Below, piece after piece: positions 35,212 to 42,765 of a DNA stretch of 64,000 nt. The stretch comes from Micromonospora sp. KC606 (GTDB lineage: Bacteria; Actinomycetota; Actinomycetes; Mycobacteriales; Micromonosporaceae). The stretch covers positions 21,989-85,988 of the forward strand of contig NZ_SMKN01000007.1 of NCBI RefSeq assembly GCF_004348675.1, read 5' to 3'. Within the stretch, counting starts at the first letter, position 1. Each line of letters opens with the position of its first letter. Made by a program: the position numbers and the translations under genes. Below the pieces are notes generated by a model. That model saw only the letters and a list, made by a program, of their open reading frames with translations. It had not been told where the DNA came from and made no database searches.

Positions 35212-36002
35212 GGGTTCTCCTCTGCACGGGCGCCGGTGCGGGCGACCACGAAGATCCGGCGGAACGGGAAGTACACCTGACCATGCCGCACCGGGTACGC
35301 CTCGGCGAGGCGTACCCCCAGTTCGGCCCGGAAGCCGGCCCAGCCGGCGGCGTCCAGCGCGGCCCGTACGGGACGCAGCGCCGTGCCCTCCATCCAGCGC
35401 AGCACCGGGTGGTCGGCGGCGGGTTCGGCCGGCAGTGGGTGCACGTACACAGTTTCCCAGGCGTCGACGGCGCACCCGACGCCGGTCAGCGACACGGCGT
35501 AGTCGACGGCGTCGTCGACCGGGGCGTCGCGCAGCAGCGGGCCGAGGACGCCCGCCCATCGGTCCCGACGGGCGACCTCGCGCAGCGCCCGGTGCGACGG
35601 GGCGGCGAAGTTGCCGGGCACCTGGAATGCCAGCCAGGCGCCGGCGGGCAGTTCGTGGGCCCAGCGAGTCAGCAGCTCCCGGTGTCCGGGCACCCACTGG
35701 AGCACCGCGTTGGCGACCAGCACGTCGACGTCGGGCCCGGGTCGCCAGTCGGCGACGTCGCCGACGCGGAACTCGGCCCGGGTGTCGAGGGTGGCGGCGC
35801 GGGCGATCATCTCCGGGGAGGCGTCCAAGCCGGCGACGCGGGCGGCCGGCCAGCGGGCGGCGAGGGCCGCGGTCAGGGTTCCGGGGCCACAGCCGAGGTC
35901 GACCACAACACGCGGTCGGTCCGTCGGGATCCGGGCGACGAGGTCGTGGAACGGGCGGGACCGTTCGGTGCCGTAGCGGAGGTAGGTGCCGGGATCCCAC
36001 AT
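35208..36002 (-). CDS. Trans-aconitate 2-methyltransferase-like SAM-dependent methyltransferase
   Basis: A 264-residue class I methyltransferase. MWDPGTYLRYGTERSRPFHD is the start typical of trans-aconitate methyltransferases. The SAM motif is VVVDLGCGPGTLTAALAARW, and the middle has DVLVANAVLQWVPGHRELLT. QVPGNFAAPSHRALREVA is another mark of this group. In Tam proteins the reaction neutralises trans-aconitate by methylation; the real substrate here is a guess. ATG 36002 is preceded by GGAG. It is coupled to the adenosine deaminase gene and divergent from an aldo/keto reductase. Confidence 0.85.
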   Translation of the reverse strand: MWDPGTYLRYGTERSRPFHDLVARIPTDRPRVVVDLGCGPGTLTAALAARWPAARVAGLDASPEMIARAATLDTRAEFRVGDVADWRPGPDVDVLVANAVLQWVPGHRELLTRWAHELPAGAWLAFQVPGNFAAPSHRALREVARRDRWAGVLGPLLRDAPVDDAVDYAVSLTGVGCAVDAWETVYVHPLPAEPAADHPVLRWMEGTALRPVRAALDAAGWAGFRAELGVRLAEAYPVRHGQVYFPFRRIFVVARTGARAEENP

Positions 36003-36074
36003 CGTCCACTCCAAACCGTACGTACGTTTTGTTGCGACCCTATGGCCCGTGCCGCGTGCCCGCAAGCCGGTCAC

Positions 36075-36080
36075 TAGGCT
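36075..36080 (+). promoter_or_regulatory. -10 hexamer TAGGCT for a leaderless transcript
   Basis: TAGGCT lies 7 nt before ATG 36088 and is the same hexamer and spacing as at the TetR gene (12743-12748). Confidence 0.6.
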
Positions 36081-36087
36081 CGGGCGA

Positions 36088-37071
36088 ATGGAACAGCGCA
36101 GCTTCGACCGGCTCAGCCGGCAGGTAGGTGTGGTCGGCCTCGGCGCCTGGCAGCTCGGGGCGGACTGGGGACAGGTCGGCGAGGACGAGGCCCTGGCCAT
36201 CCTGGCCACCGCCGTGGACTCCGGAGTCACCTTCCTCGACACCGCCGACGTCTACGGCGACGGCCGCAGCGAACAGCTCATCGGCCGCTTCCTGCGGGAA
36301 CGGCCCGGGCACGGCCTGACCGTGGCGACCAAGATGGGCCGCCGGGTGGCCCAGACGCCGGAGGCGTACACCCTGGACAACTTCCGGGCCTGGACCGACC
36401 GGTCCCGGGCCAACCTCGGCGTGGACACCCTGGACCTGGTCCAGTTGCACTGCCCGCCGACGCCCGTCTTCACCGACGACCGGGTCTTCGACGCCCTGGA
36501 CACCCTGGTCCAGGAGCAGCGGATCGCCGGGTACGGCGTCAGCGTCGAGACCTGCGACCAGGCGCTCACCGCGATCGCCCGGCCCGGGATGGCCAGCGTG
36601 CAGATCATCCTCAACGCCGTGCGGCTCAAGCCCTTGGAGCGGGTGCTGCCCGCCGCCGCGTCCGCCGGCGTCGGGATCATCGCCCGGGTGCCGCTCGCCA
36701 GCGGGCTGCTCTCCGGCCGGTACGACGAGCACACCACCTTCGCCGTCGACGACCACCGGAACTACAACCGGCACGGGGAGAGCTTCGACGTCGGGGAGAC
36801 CTTCTCCGGCGTCGACTACGACCTCGGCCTGGAGGTCGTCCGCCGGCTCGCCCCGCTGGTCGGCCCCGACCGCACGATGGCGCAGTTCGCGCTCCGCTGG
36901 ATCATCGACCAGCCCGGCGTCACCGTCGTCATCCCCGGTGCCCGAAACCCGCAACAGGCGCGGGGCAACGCCTCCGTCGCGGCGCTGCCGCCGTTGACCG
37001 ACGCGGAACGCGACACCGTTCGGGGCGTCTACGACGAGTTGGTCCGGCCCCGGGTGCACGACCGGTGGTGA
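36088..37071 (+). CDS. Aldo/keto reductase
   Basis: A 327-residue oxidoreductase with the catalytic residues in FLDTADVYGDGRSEQLIG, VATKMGRRVAQTPEAYT and LVQLHCPP. The cofactor-binding C-terminus is VVIPGARNPQQARGNASVAA. It differs clearly from the other aldo/keto reductase in the window (25027-26085), so the two are not recent duplicates. An upstream in-frame ATG would add 34 residues of low-quality sequence, but the leaderless signal and family start (RLSRQVGVVGLGAWQLGADW) favour 36088. The substrate is unknown. Confidence 0.93.
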   Translation: MEQRSFDRLSRQVGVVGLGAWQLGADWGQVGEDEALAILATAVDSGVTFLDTADVYGDGRSEQLIGRFLRERPGHGLTVATKMGRRVAQTPEAYTLDNFRAWTDRSRANLGVDTLDLVQLHCPPTPVFTDDRVFDALDTLVQEQRIAGYGVSVETCDQALTAIARPGMASVQIILNAVRLKPLERVLPAAASAGVGIIARVPLASGLLSGRYDEHTTFAVDDHRNYNRHGESFDVGETFSGVDYDLGLEVVRRLAPLVGPDRTMAQFALRWIIDQPGVTVVIPGARNPQQARGNASVAALPPLTDAERDTVRGVYDELVRPRVHDRW

Positions 37072-37160
37072 GCCGTGCCGGCGCGGTGCTCGCGACCGGC
37101 CCCGCCGACCCGGATGCTGGGGGTGGGGCCGGCGCGGCCGGCGCACTGGAGGTGGCACGA

Positions 37161-37355
37161 ATGAAGGGCTGGTTCGCGCTCTCCCTCGGCCTGCTGGCCG
37201 TGGTGACCGGCGCCGTCTGGACGGTGCAGGGGCTCGGCTACGTCAGCGACAGCATCATGACCGGTCAGCGGATCTGGGCAGTGATCGGCCCGGCGCTCGC
37301 AGCGGTCGGGCTCGGCCTGCTCTGGCGGGGGATGCGGTCCCGTCAGGGCGACTGA
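37161..37355 (+). CDS. Small two-helix membrane protein
   Basis: A 64-residue protein with GGAGG 8 nt before ATG 37161. Two membrane helices (FALSLGLLAVVTGAVWTVQG and IWAVIGPALAAVGLGLLW) are joined by a short loop (LGYVSDSIMTGQ). The end is basic. The length and pattern are conserved among small actinobacterial membrane proteins of unknown function. It follows the aldo/keto reductase by about 90 bp. Confidence 0.75.
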   Translation: MKGWFALSLGLLAVVTGAVWTVQGLGYVSDSIMTGQRIWAVIGPALAAVGLGLLWRGMRSRQGD

Positions 37356-37434
37356 CCCGGCGTCGGCCCAGCACCAGATCGTGGGCGGGCTCGACCAGCG
37401 CGGGACGAGGCGACCGACGGCCGGGGAACGCGGA

Positions 37435-37466
37435 AAGCCCCGCGTCCGGAAACAGACACGGGGCTT
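37435..37466. terminator. Bidirectional terminator between the small membrane protein and cspA
   Basis: AAGCCCCG-c-GTC (37435-37446) pairs with GAC-a-CGGGGCTT (37455-37466), an 11-pair stem with one mismatch and an 8-nt loop. It lies between convergent genes. Confidence 0.8.
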
Positions 37467-37521
37467 CTCGTCGATCCGGCTGGCCGGATCACCCGGGCCG
37501 GCGGCTGCCGACCGGCACTGA

Positions 37522-37725
37522 TCAGATGGGGCGGACCTGCTCGGCCTGCGGACCCTTCTGACCCTGGGCGATCTCGAACTCCACCCGCTGGTTCTCCTCC
37601 AGCGTGCGGTAGCCGCTGGACTGGATGGCCGAGAAGTGGACGAACACGTCAGCACCCCCGCCGTCGACGGTGATGAAGCCGAAGCCCTTGTCAGCGTTGA
37701 ACCACTTCACGGTTCCCTGCGCCAT
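37522..37725 (-). CDS. cspA: Cold-shock protein (CspA family)
   Basis: A 67-residue single-domain nucleic-acid chaperone. RNP1 is KGFGFI (13-18) and RNP2 is VFVHF (27-31); the family start [19 protein letters not shown] is exact. It melts RNA structures at low temperature or during growth. AAGGAGAT lies 6-7 nt upstream of the ATG. A candidate promoter (TAGGCT, complement of 37888-37893) would give an untranslated leader of about 150 nt, which is characteristic of cold-shock genes whose leader controls translation. Confidence 0.97.
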   Translation of the reverse strand: MAQGTVKWFNADKGFGFITVDGGGADVFVHFSAIQSSGYRTLEENQRVEFEIAQGQKGPQAEQVRPI

Positions 37726-37887
37726 GTGTATCTCCTTCTAAAACTGGCGGCCGAGCACACCGTGCGGCCGATTGGCCGTTTTCGAGCAGCGGTGCCTGAG
37801 GCGGCCCCCACGAAGGAGACTTCTCTCAACCCACGCCATCTCTTCAACAGCGGGGATCAGCAAACCACGTACGCAAAAACTCTGCAC

Positions 37888-37893
37888 AGCCTA
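37888..37893 (-). promoter_or_regulatory. Candidate -10 box for cspA with a long leader
   Basis: TAGGCT on the minus strand lies about 160 nt upstream of the cspA ATG. The intervening A+T-richer leader contains a second GGAG-like site and several short inverted repeats. Confidence 0.4.
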
Positions 37894-37946
37894 CCCGACG
37901 AAATTCTCCGACATGTGACCTGACGGATGCCGGATCTCCGCTCGAC

Positions 37947-37973
37947 GGCCCTTTCGGATCATGCGAAAGGGCC
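37947..37973 (-). terminator. Terminator of the DUF4235-DUF3618-holin-like operon
   Basis: GGCCCTTTCG and CGAAAGGGCC form a perfect 10-bp stem with a 7-nt loop about 40 nt after the DUF4235 stop on the minus strand. Confidence 0.75.
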
Positions 37974-38014
37974 CCGACCGCCGCTGCGCGAGGGGGCCCG
38001 GTCCGCCGTCGGGG

Positions 38015-38287
38015 TCAGTCCGGCCAACTCCCGGTCAGCCGCCGCACGCCGACCGCACCGCCCCGGTCCACCGCTGCCCGGACCACCGCGAAGATCGCCC
38101 CCTGCAACGCCGCCGCGGCGAGGATCTCGCCCCATCGACGATCCTCGTCCGTCGCGCTGGGCGCCTCGCCGTCACCGGCGGTCATCTTCCAGACCTGCCG
38201 GAAGATCGCCCCGGCGACCGTGCCGGCAGCCAGACCGAGCAGCACCCCGACGGGCCGGTACGCCGTCCTGCCGATGCCCTTGCTCAT
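38015..38287 (-). CDS. DUF4235 membrane protein
   Basis: A 90-residue protein with the DUF4235 pattern: GRTAYRPVGVLLGLAAGTVA, GAIFRQVWKMTAGDGEAPSA, DRRWGEILAAAALQGAIFAV and AAVDRGGAVGVRRLTGSWP. Two membrane helices are predicted. Function is unknown. It is the third gene of a tightly overlapped trio (4-bp overlap with DUF3618). Such trios are common in actinomycetes and are suspected to act at the membrane under stress, an inference from co-occurrence only. Confidence 0.9.
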   Translation of the reverse strand: MSKGIGRTAYRPVGVLLGLAAGTVAGAIFRQVWKMTAGDGEAPSATDEDRRWGEILAAAALQGAIFAVVRAAVDRGGAVGVRRLTGSWPD

Positions 38288-38619
38288 CTACGCCTCCCCC
38301 GCACGATCAGCAGCACGACCACCGCCGCCAGCGCCCCGGCCGCGACCGCCGCCCAGGGGGCCGGGCCGCGCCCGAGTGTCTCCCGGTAACCCCGCGTCCG
38401 CAGTTCGCCGGTCTGCTGCGCCGCCTGCCCGCGAACCCGGGCCACGGTGAGCGCCGCCTGCTCGCGCATCCGTTCCCTCGCCTGGCCGGCGGACTCCCGC
38501 AGCCGGGCCTTCACATCGGCCTTCGCGGCCAACAGCTCCATCGTCTGGCCCAGTTCCACCCGGGTCCGCCGGATCTCCTCGCGGAGGGCCTCGGTGTCAC
38601 CGGTTCCGTTGCCCGTCAT
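38284..38619 (-). CDS. DUF3618 membrane-anchored protein
   Basis: A 111-residue protein. The N-terminal signature LREEIRRTRVELGQTMELLA and AKADVKARLRESAGQARER form an amphipathic, probably coiled-coil region. One membrane helix (WAAVAAGALAAVVVLLIVRG) ends the protein with a basic tail. This is the DUF3618 layout. It overlaps both neighbours by 4 nt. The long cytosolic helix with a membrane anchor suggests a scaffold or tether. Confidence 0.9.
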   Translation of the reverse strand: MTGNGTGDTEALREEIRRTRVELGQTMELLAAKADVKARLRESAGQARERMREQAALTVARVRGQAAQQTGELRTRGYRETLGRGPAPWAAVAAGALAAVVVLLIVRGRRR

Positions 38620-39050
38620 GCCCGTCCCCTGTCCTTCACGGCCGCGGTGACGACGTCCATGTCCGCCCGCAGGCTCTGGACCGTCTTCTTCGGGACCGGG
38701 GGAACCGCACGGCTGACCTGCTTCTTCCCGACCAGAGCGAGGACGCCGGCGACCAGGAACAGCACCACCGCCACGATCAGGGCGGCCGCCCAGGCCGGCA
38801 GCGCCAGGTCCAGCAGCAGGATCGCCGCGACGACCAGCGCGCCGAGGCCGTAGAGGGCGAGCGCCCCGCCGCCGCCGAACAGGCCGATGCCGATCCCGGC
38901 GTGCTTGCCCTTCTGGGTCAACTCTGCCCGGGCCAGCGCCAGCTCGTCCCGCACCAGCCGGGAAACCTGCTCGGTGGCCCGCTGCACCAGTTCGGCGGTG
39001 GACGGCTCACTCCCGTTCGGGGACGTGCGGTGGTTCGCGACGTCAGCCAT
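38616..39050 (-). CDS. Phage-holin-like/Actinobacterial holin-X protein (DUF1469)
   Basis: A 144-residue protein of the Holin-X/DUF1469 family: ELVQRATEQVSRLVRDELAL, ARAELTQKGKHAGIGIGLFG, then two or three membrane helices (GALALYGLGALVVAAILLLD, WAAALIVAVVLFLVAGVLAL) and a basic C-terminal region ending in RADMDVVTAAVKDRGR. Despite the name, no phage genes are nearby; these proteins are part of host genomes. It is the first gene of the trio and has its own promoter region of about 170 bp that also contains the MscS terminator. Confidence 0.88.
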   Translation of the reverse strand: MADVANHRTSPNGSEPSTAELVQRATEQVSRLVRDELALARAELTQKGKHAGIGIGLFGGGGALALYGLGALVVAAILLLDLALPAWAAALIVAVVLFLVAGVLALVGKKQVSRAVPPVPKKTVQSLRADMDVVTAAVKDRGRA

Positions 39051-39181
39051 GCTGTCCTCCTTTCGTCGTCACCGCGCTGAATGCCCGGAGTCGCCGTCCG
39101 TCAATCCTGCGCACGGTGACCAACCACATCTGACCTCAGGTCGGGGCGTACCGTCCGGCGAAACGCGGAAGCCGGTCCAAC

Positions 39182-39212
39182 GAAGCCCCGCGAGCTGGGG
39201 TCACGGGGCTTC
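39182..39212 (-). terminator. Terminator after the MscS gene
   Basis: GAAGCCCCG (39182-39190) and CGGGGCTTC (39204-39212) form a perfect 9-bp stem with a 13-nt loop, 10 nt after the mechanosensitive channel stop. Confidence 0.72.
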
Positions 39213-39222
39213 GGGCGGTCGG

Positions 39223-40536
39223 TCAGCGGCGGCCGTCGAGGGACTCCTCGGCACCGACGAGCGTCCCGCCGCGCCCGTTTACTCCGGCGTCGGCCTGGTC
39301 GGCGCGGGACTCACCCCGGCCGTCCGCCCGGGTCTCGGACCGGTCGCGGGGCTCGGCGTCGTTGTCGGGGCCGACGAAGGCCTCGCTGCGGGCCTCACCG
39401 TCGTCGCTACCGCCGAAGACCCGAGCGTCGTCCGGCACGTCGGTCTCCGGCCGGCGGCGCTCCGGCCGGCGCGGCTGCACCCACTGCCAGGGCAGGGTGC
39501 CGGAGGCGTCGCCGATCTCGGTGCGGGACCGGGGCAGCGCGGTCGGCCGCTGGTCGCGGATCCAGCCGACCAGGTGCTCGCGGACCAGGCAGCGCAGGTC
39601 CCAGAGGCTGCCCGCGTCAGCGGCGCTGACCAGCGCCCGGACCTTGACCAGGCCGCCGGTCGCGTCGGTCACCTGGAGCACGCACACCCGGCCGTCCCAC
39701 AGGTCGGTGCTCTCCACCAGCCGGCGCAGTTCCTCGCGCATCACCTGCACCGGGATCGACCAGTCGACGTCGAACTCGGCGGTGCCGAGCACGGCCGCCT
39801 CGGTTCGGGTCCAGTTCTGGAACGGGGTGCTGGTGAAGTAGGAGGTGGGCAGGATCAGGCGCCGGTCGTCCCAGATCTGCACCACCACGTAGCTGAGGGT
39901 CAGCTCCTCGATCCGGCCCCACTCGCCCTCGACGACCACCACGTCGTCGAGGCGCACCGCGTCGCTGAAGGCGAGCTGGAGGCCGGCGATGACGTTACCG
40001 AGCAGGCTCTGGGCGGCCAGCGCGGCGACCACACCGACCACACCGGCACTGGTCAGCACGCCGGCGCCGATGCCGCGCACGGCGGGGAAGGTCATCAGCA
40101 TCACGCCGATGGCCAACACCACGATCACCGCGATGGTGAGCCGGCGCAGCAGAACCACCTGGGTACGCACCCGACGGGCATGGCGGTTGTTCGGCACGTC
40201 CACCCGGAACCGGGCCAGTGCGGTGTCCTCCACGACCACCAGCAGCGCGGCCACCAGCCAGGCGGTGGCGGCGACCAGGCCCAGCACCAGGGTGTGCAGC
40301 ACCACCTGCCGCCACGGGGTGCCCACCGCGAACCCGGTGCCGAACCGCACCGCGAGCTGCACGGCCAGCACCGTCGTGGCGACCTGGAACGGCCGGTGGA
40401 CGTGCTCGGTGAGCTCGGTCATCAGCAGCGAACGCCGGCCGAGCCGGCGAATCGTCCGATGCACGATCGCGGCGACGAACAGGGCGATCGCCGCCGCGGC
40501 TGCCGCGGCGGCGATCGCCACTAGGTAGTTCCGCAC
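39223..40536 (-). CDS. MscS-family mechanosensitive ion channel
   Basis: A 437-residue channel protein. Four membrane helices are followed by the pore helix region GIGAGVLTSAGVVGVVAALA, AQSLLGNVIAGLQLAFSDAV, and the beta domain RLDDVVVVEGEWGRIEELTL, SYVVVQIWDDRRLILPTSYF, which are the MscS core. It releases solutes when membrane tension rises. After residue about 350 there is a long, charged, low-complexity tail (Arg/Asp/Glu/Gly rich, about 85 residues) that is not part of the MscS fold and is probably disordered in the cytosol. Monocistronic by position. Confidence 0.92.
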   Translation of the reverse strand: MRNYLVAIAAAAAAAAIALFVAAIVHRTIRRLGRRSLLMTELTEHVHRPFQVATTVLAVQLAVRFGTGFAVGTPWRQVVLHTLVLGLVAATAWLVAALLVVVEDTALARFRVDVPNNRHARRVRTQVVLLRRLTIAVIVVLAIGVMLMTFPAVRGIGAGVLTSAGVVGVVAALAAQSLLGNVIAGLQLAFSDAVRLDDVVVVEGEWGRIEELTLSYVVVQIWDDRRLILPTSYFTSTPFQNWTRTEAAVLGTAEFDVDWSIPVQVMREELRRLVESTDLWDGRVCVLQVTDATGGLVKVRALVSAADAGSLWDLRCLVREHLVGWIRDQRPTALPRSRTEIGDASGTLPWQWVQPRRPERRRPETDVPDDARVFGGSDDGEARSEAFVGPDNDAEPRDRSETRADGRGESRADQADAGVNGRGGTLVGAEESLDGRR

Positions 40537-40613
40537 TGAGTGTCCCTCCGGCCGGGCGAATCAGCTCCGGGCAAAAGCTCTATGGTGCCTGGCGCATCCG
40601 GAAATCGACCAAC

Positions 40614-41435
40614 TCAGACGCGGCGGTAGCGGGACTGCAGGAAGCAGTAGAGGCCGAAGGCGGCGATGCCGAGGGCCATCAGCAGCAGCAGGATCTGGCC
40701 GTAGGGCTGGTCGCGCAGGGCGCGCAGGGCGCCGTCCAGGCCCCGCGCCTTCTCCGGGTCGTAGTGCACGGCCGCCACCACGATCAGCAGACCGGCGACC
40801 GCGAACACGCTGCCGCGGGCGATGTAGCCCGCCATACCCAGCCGGCGGCTCAGCGTCCGGGTCTTCGGGCTCATCTCGCCGATCTTCAGGTTGCGCTCGA
40901 ACTTCTTCTTGAGGCCGTAGATCACCATGCCGATGCCGACGGCGGCGAGCACCAGGCCGGCGATCCCGACCAGCCAGCGACCGCCGGTGGACGCCATCAG
41001 TCGCGCGGAGAAAGCCTCCTGCTGGTCGGCGCTGTCGGAGCTGGCGTTCTGGACGACCGTGACGGCGGTCCAGGCGAGCCAGAGGAAGACCACGGTGCGC
41101 ACGGCCGAGGCGACCCGCTCGAAGAGCCGCTCCCTGCCCCGCTTGGCGTGGTGGCCGACGGCCGCCTCCAGCGCCTGCCAGATGGCCATGGCGACCAGAC
41201 CGACGGCGATCGCGATCAACAGGAACTTGCCCATGGGCTGCGCGCCCAGGGTACGCAGCGCACCGTTCTGGTTGGCCTCCTCGCCGGAGGTGCCGAAGGC
41301 GACCTGGAGGGCGAGCCAGGCGAAGAGCAGGTGCACGATCCCGTAGCCGATGAAGCCGGCCCGGGCGAGGAGTTCCAGCCAGCGGCTGTCCGCGGTACGG
41401 GCGGCGGTGGCTTCGGCGTTCCGGGTAAGAGACAT
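40614..41435 (-). CDS. DUF1206 membrane protein
   Basis: A 273-residue integral membrane protein made of three repeats of the DUF1206 unit, each with two helices. The repeat starts ARAGFIGYGIVHLLFAWLAL, RVASAVRTVVFLWLAWTAVT (variant) and LGMAGYIARGSVFAVAGLLI show the shared G-Y-x-A/V-R-G pattern. Between them are LRTLGAQPMGKFLLIAIAVG and LRALRDQPYGQILLLLMALG. Function is unknown. ATG 41435 is the natural start. Confidence 0.9.
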   Translation of the reverse strand: MSLTRNAEATAARTADSRWLELLARAGFIGYGIVHLLFAWLALQVAFGTSGEEANQNGALRTLGAQPMGKFLLIAIAVGLVAMAIWQALEAAVGHHAKRGRERLFERVASAVRTVVFLWLAWTAVTVVQNASSDSADQQEAFSARLMASTGGRWLVGIAGLVLAAVGIGMVIYGLKKKFERNLKIGEMSPKTRTLSRRLGMAGYIARGSVFAVAGLLIVVAAVHYDPEKARGLDGALRALRDQPYGQILLLLMALGIAAFGLYCFLQSRYRRV

Positions 41436-41495
41436 GCGGCCGTCTATTGCCGGACGCGTAGATCCCCAAACGTGGGCAGCCGCCGCCCGACCGGG

Positions 41496-41861
41496 TCAGC
41501 CGTTGGCGTTACGCGCCACGCGGATCTTGACCTCCTGGTCGGTGACGCTGTCCAGCGTTACCGCGAAGCCGCCCACCTCGGCCGCCTGCTGACCGGTGGT
41601 GAGGGAGACCCGCTCGCCGGCGACCTCGACGGTGACCTGGTCGCCCTCGGCGCCGATCAACTTGGCCTTGACACCGAGGATGTTGGCCTGCGCGTCGACG
41701 CCCCGGTCGAAGGTCACCGTGCAGGCGTCCAGACCACAGTCGGTGCGGGCGCCCTCGGAGCTGCACCCGGCCAGCAGTGCCGCGCCGAAGGCGAGGGAGG
41801 CCAGCAGCCCGGCTGCCCGGCGGGTGGGGGTGCGGGGGAAGGTACCGGTTCGGGTCGTCAC
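41496..41861 (-). CDS. Putative lipoprotein
   Basis: A 121-residue protein with a lipobox: AAGLLASLAFGAALLAGCSS, the cysteine being the lipidation site. The mature part begins EGARTDCGLDACTVTFDRGV and ends in TDQEVKIRVARNANG, a small beta-rich domain with a possible Cys-Cys bond. GTG 41861 is favoured because TACCCT (complement of 41869-41874) lies exactly 7 nt before it; an in-frame ATG at 41897 would give a longer N-terminus without a promoter signal. The product should be tethered to the outer face of the membrane. Confidence 0.8.
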   Translation of the reverse strand: MTTRTGTFPRTPTRRAAGLLASLAFGAALLAGCSSEGARTDCGLDACTVTFDRGVDAQANILGVKAKLIGAEGDQVTVEVAGERVSLTTGQQAAEVGGFAVTLDSVTDQEVKIRVARNANG

Positions 41862-41868
41862 CCGCCCA

Positions 41869-41874
41869 AGGGTA
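41869..41874 (-). promoter_or_regulatory. -10 hexamer TACCCT for the leaderless lipoprotein transcript
   Basis: TACCCT on the minus strand, 7 nt before GTG 41861. Confidence 0.55.
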
Positions 41875-42031
41875 CGAGACGTTCGCGACCCAGGCACCTG
41901 TCCGGTGCGACGGCCGTGGCGGCCGGGCCGTGCGCACCGGGGCCGACGTCACCACCACCCGATGGTTCCCAGGTGGACCGGTTGCTCGCCGAACCGGGCC
42001 GGCCGGCCCGGCGAGGGGAGACAATGGCCCG

Positions 42032-42319
42032 GTGAGCTTCCTGGTCGAGGAGAACCCCGCCAAGCACCGCTTCGAGATCCTGGTCGACGACGCGCTGGCC
42101 GGATCCACCGCGTATCTGCCCCGGGGCGGGGTGCGGGTGTTCACCCACACCGAGGTGCGCCCGGAGTACCAGGACATGGGCGTCGGCGCGGCGCTGGTCC
42201 GGGCCACCCTGGACCAGGTGCGCGCGGAGGGCGGCCGGGTGGTGCCGCAGTGCCCGTTCATGCGGGCCTTCATCACGCGCCACCCCGAGTACGCCGACCT
42301 GGTGGTCGTGCCGAACTGA
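42032..42319 (+). CDS. GNAT-family N-acetyltransferase (YjdJ type)
   Basis: A 95-residue single-domain protein of the short GNAT group: FLVEENPAKHRFEILVDDAL, VFTHTEVRPEYQDMGVGAAL with the acetyl-CoA loop (Q/R-x-x-G-x-G/A form), VRATLDQVRAEGGRVVPQCP and FMRAFITRHPEYADLV. The conserved C-P-F/Y-x-x-x-F/Y-I stretch is typical of this family. It is too small for a large acceptor domain; the substrate is unknown. GTG 42032 follows GACAAT by 6 nt, so it may be leaderless. Confidence 0.88.
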   Translation: MSFLVEENPAKHRFEILVDDALAGSTAYLPRGGVRVFTHTEVRPEYQDMGVGAALVRATLDQVRAEGGRVVPQCPFMRAFITRHPEYADLVVVPN

Positions 42320-42422
42320 GGGGGGCCGGCGCCGGCCGGCGAGCAACTCGGCGAACGGCGTGCGCCGCGGCCCGGGGCGCGCCGCGGTGGCGTCCATCCC
42401 GGCCGCGTGCGACAGTGCCGAC

Positions 42423-42548
42423 ATGGATTCGCTTCCGGTCGCCGACGCGACCTCACCGGCCGACATCCCGGGCGTACGCCTGCTCGGCGTGGTGGTCGGC
42501 GGCCTGCTGCTGTTCGCCGCCATCCGGGCGATGTTCCGGCGACGCTGA
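42423..42548 (+). CDS. Small single-helix membrane protein
   Basis: A 41-residue protein (MDSLPVADATSPADIPGVRL then one membrane helix GVVVGGLLLFAAIRAMF and a basic end RRR). A GACAGT hexamer lies 6 nt upstream of ATG 42423. The N-out or N-in charge balance puts the basic tail in the cytosol. Function is unknown; it is a real-looking small gene from its codon positions and its clean membrane segment. Confidence 0.5.
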   Translation: MDSLPVADATSPADIPGVRLLGVVVGGLLLFAAIRAMFRRR

Positions 42549-42765
42549 CTGATCTCCCACCACCTCGGTGCCCAGGCTCGCCGGGGCGATGAAGGAGCCC
42601 TCAGCCGGCGGACACCACGTGCGCCAGACGGCGGTACCCCCACCGCCCAACACCCCACCATGGCGCAGACGGCGTCGGCCAGGCCGCCAGGCGCACGCTC
42701 CGGCCGTCCGCTGCCGGCGGCCGGCCGGTTTCGGCGATGATCGCCACGGGTACTCCCGGACCTTG

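Noticed and set aside
34183..36009. A 608-codon frame suggesting a deaminase fused to another domain
   Set aside because: The extension lies opposite-phase to the methyltransferase, which reads correctly in a different frame; the deaminase starts at GTG 35211.
25027..37071. Recent duplication giving two aldo/keto reductases
   Set aside because: The proteins at 25027-26085 and 36088-37071 differ throughout apart from family motifs, so they are distant paralogues.
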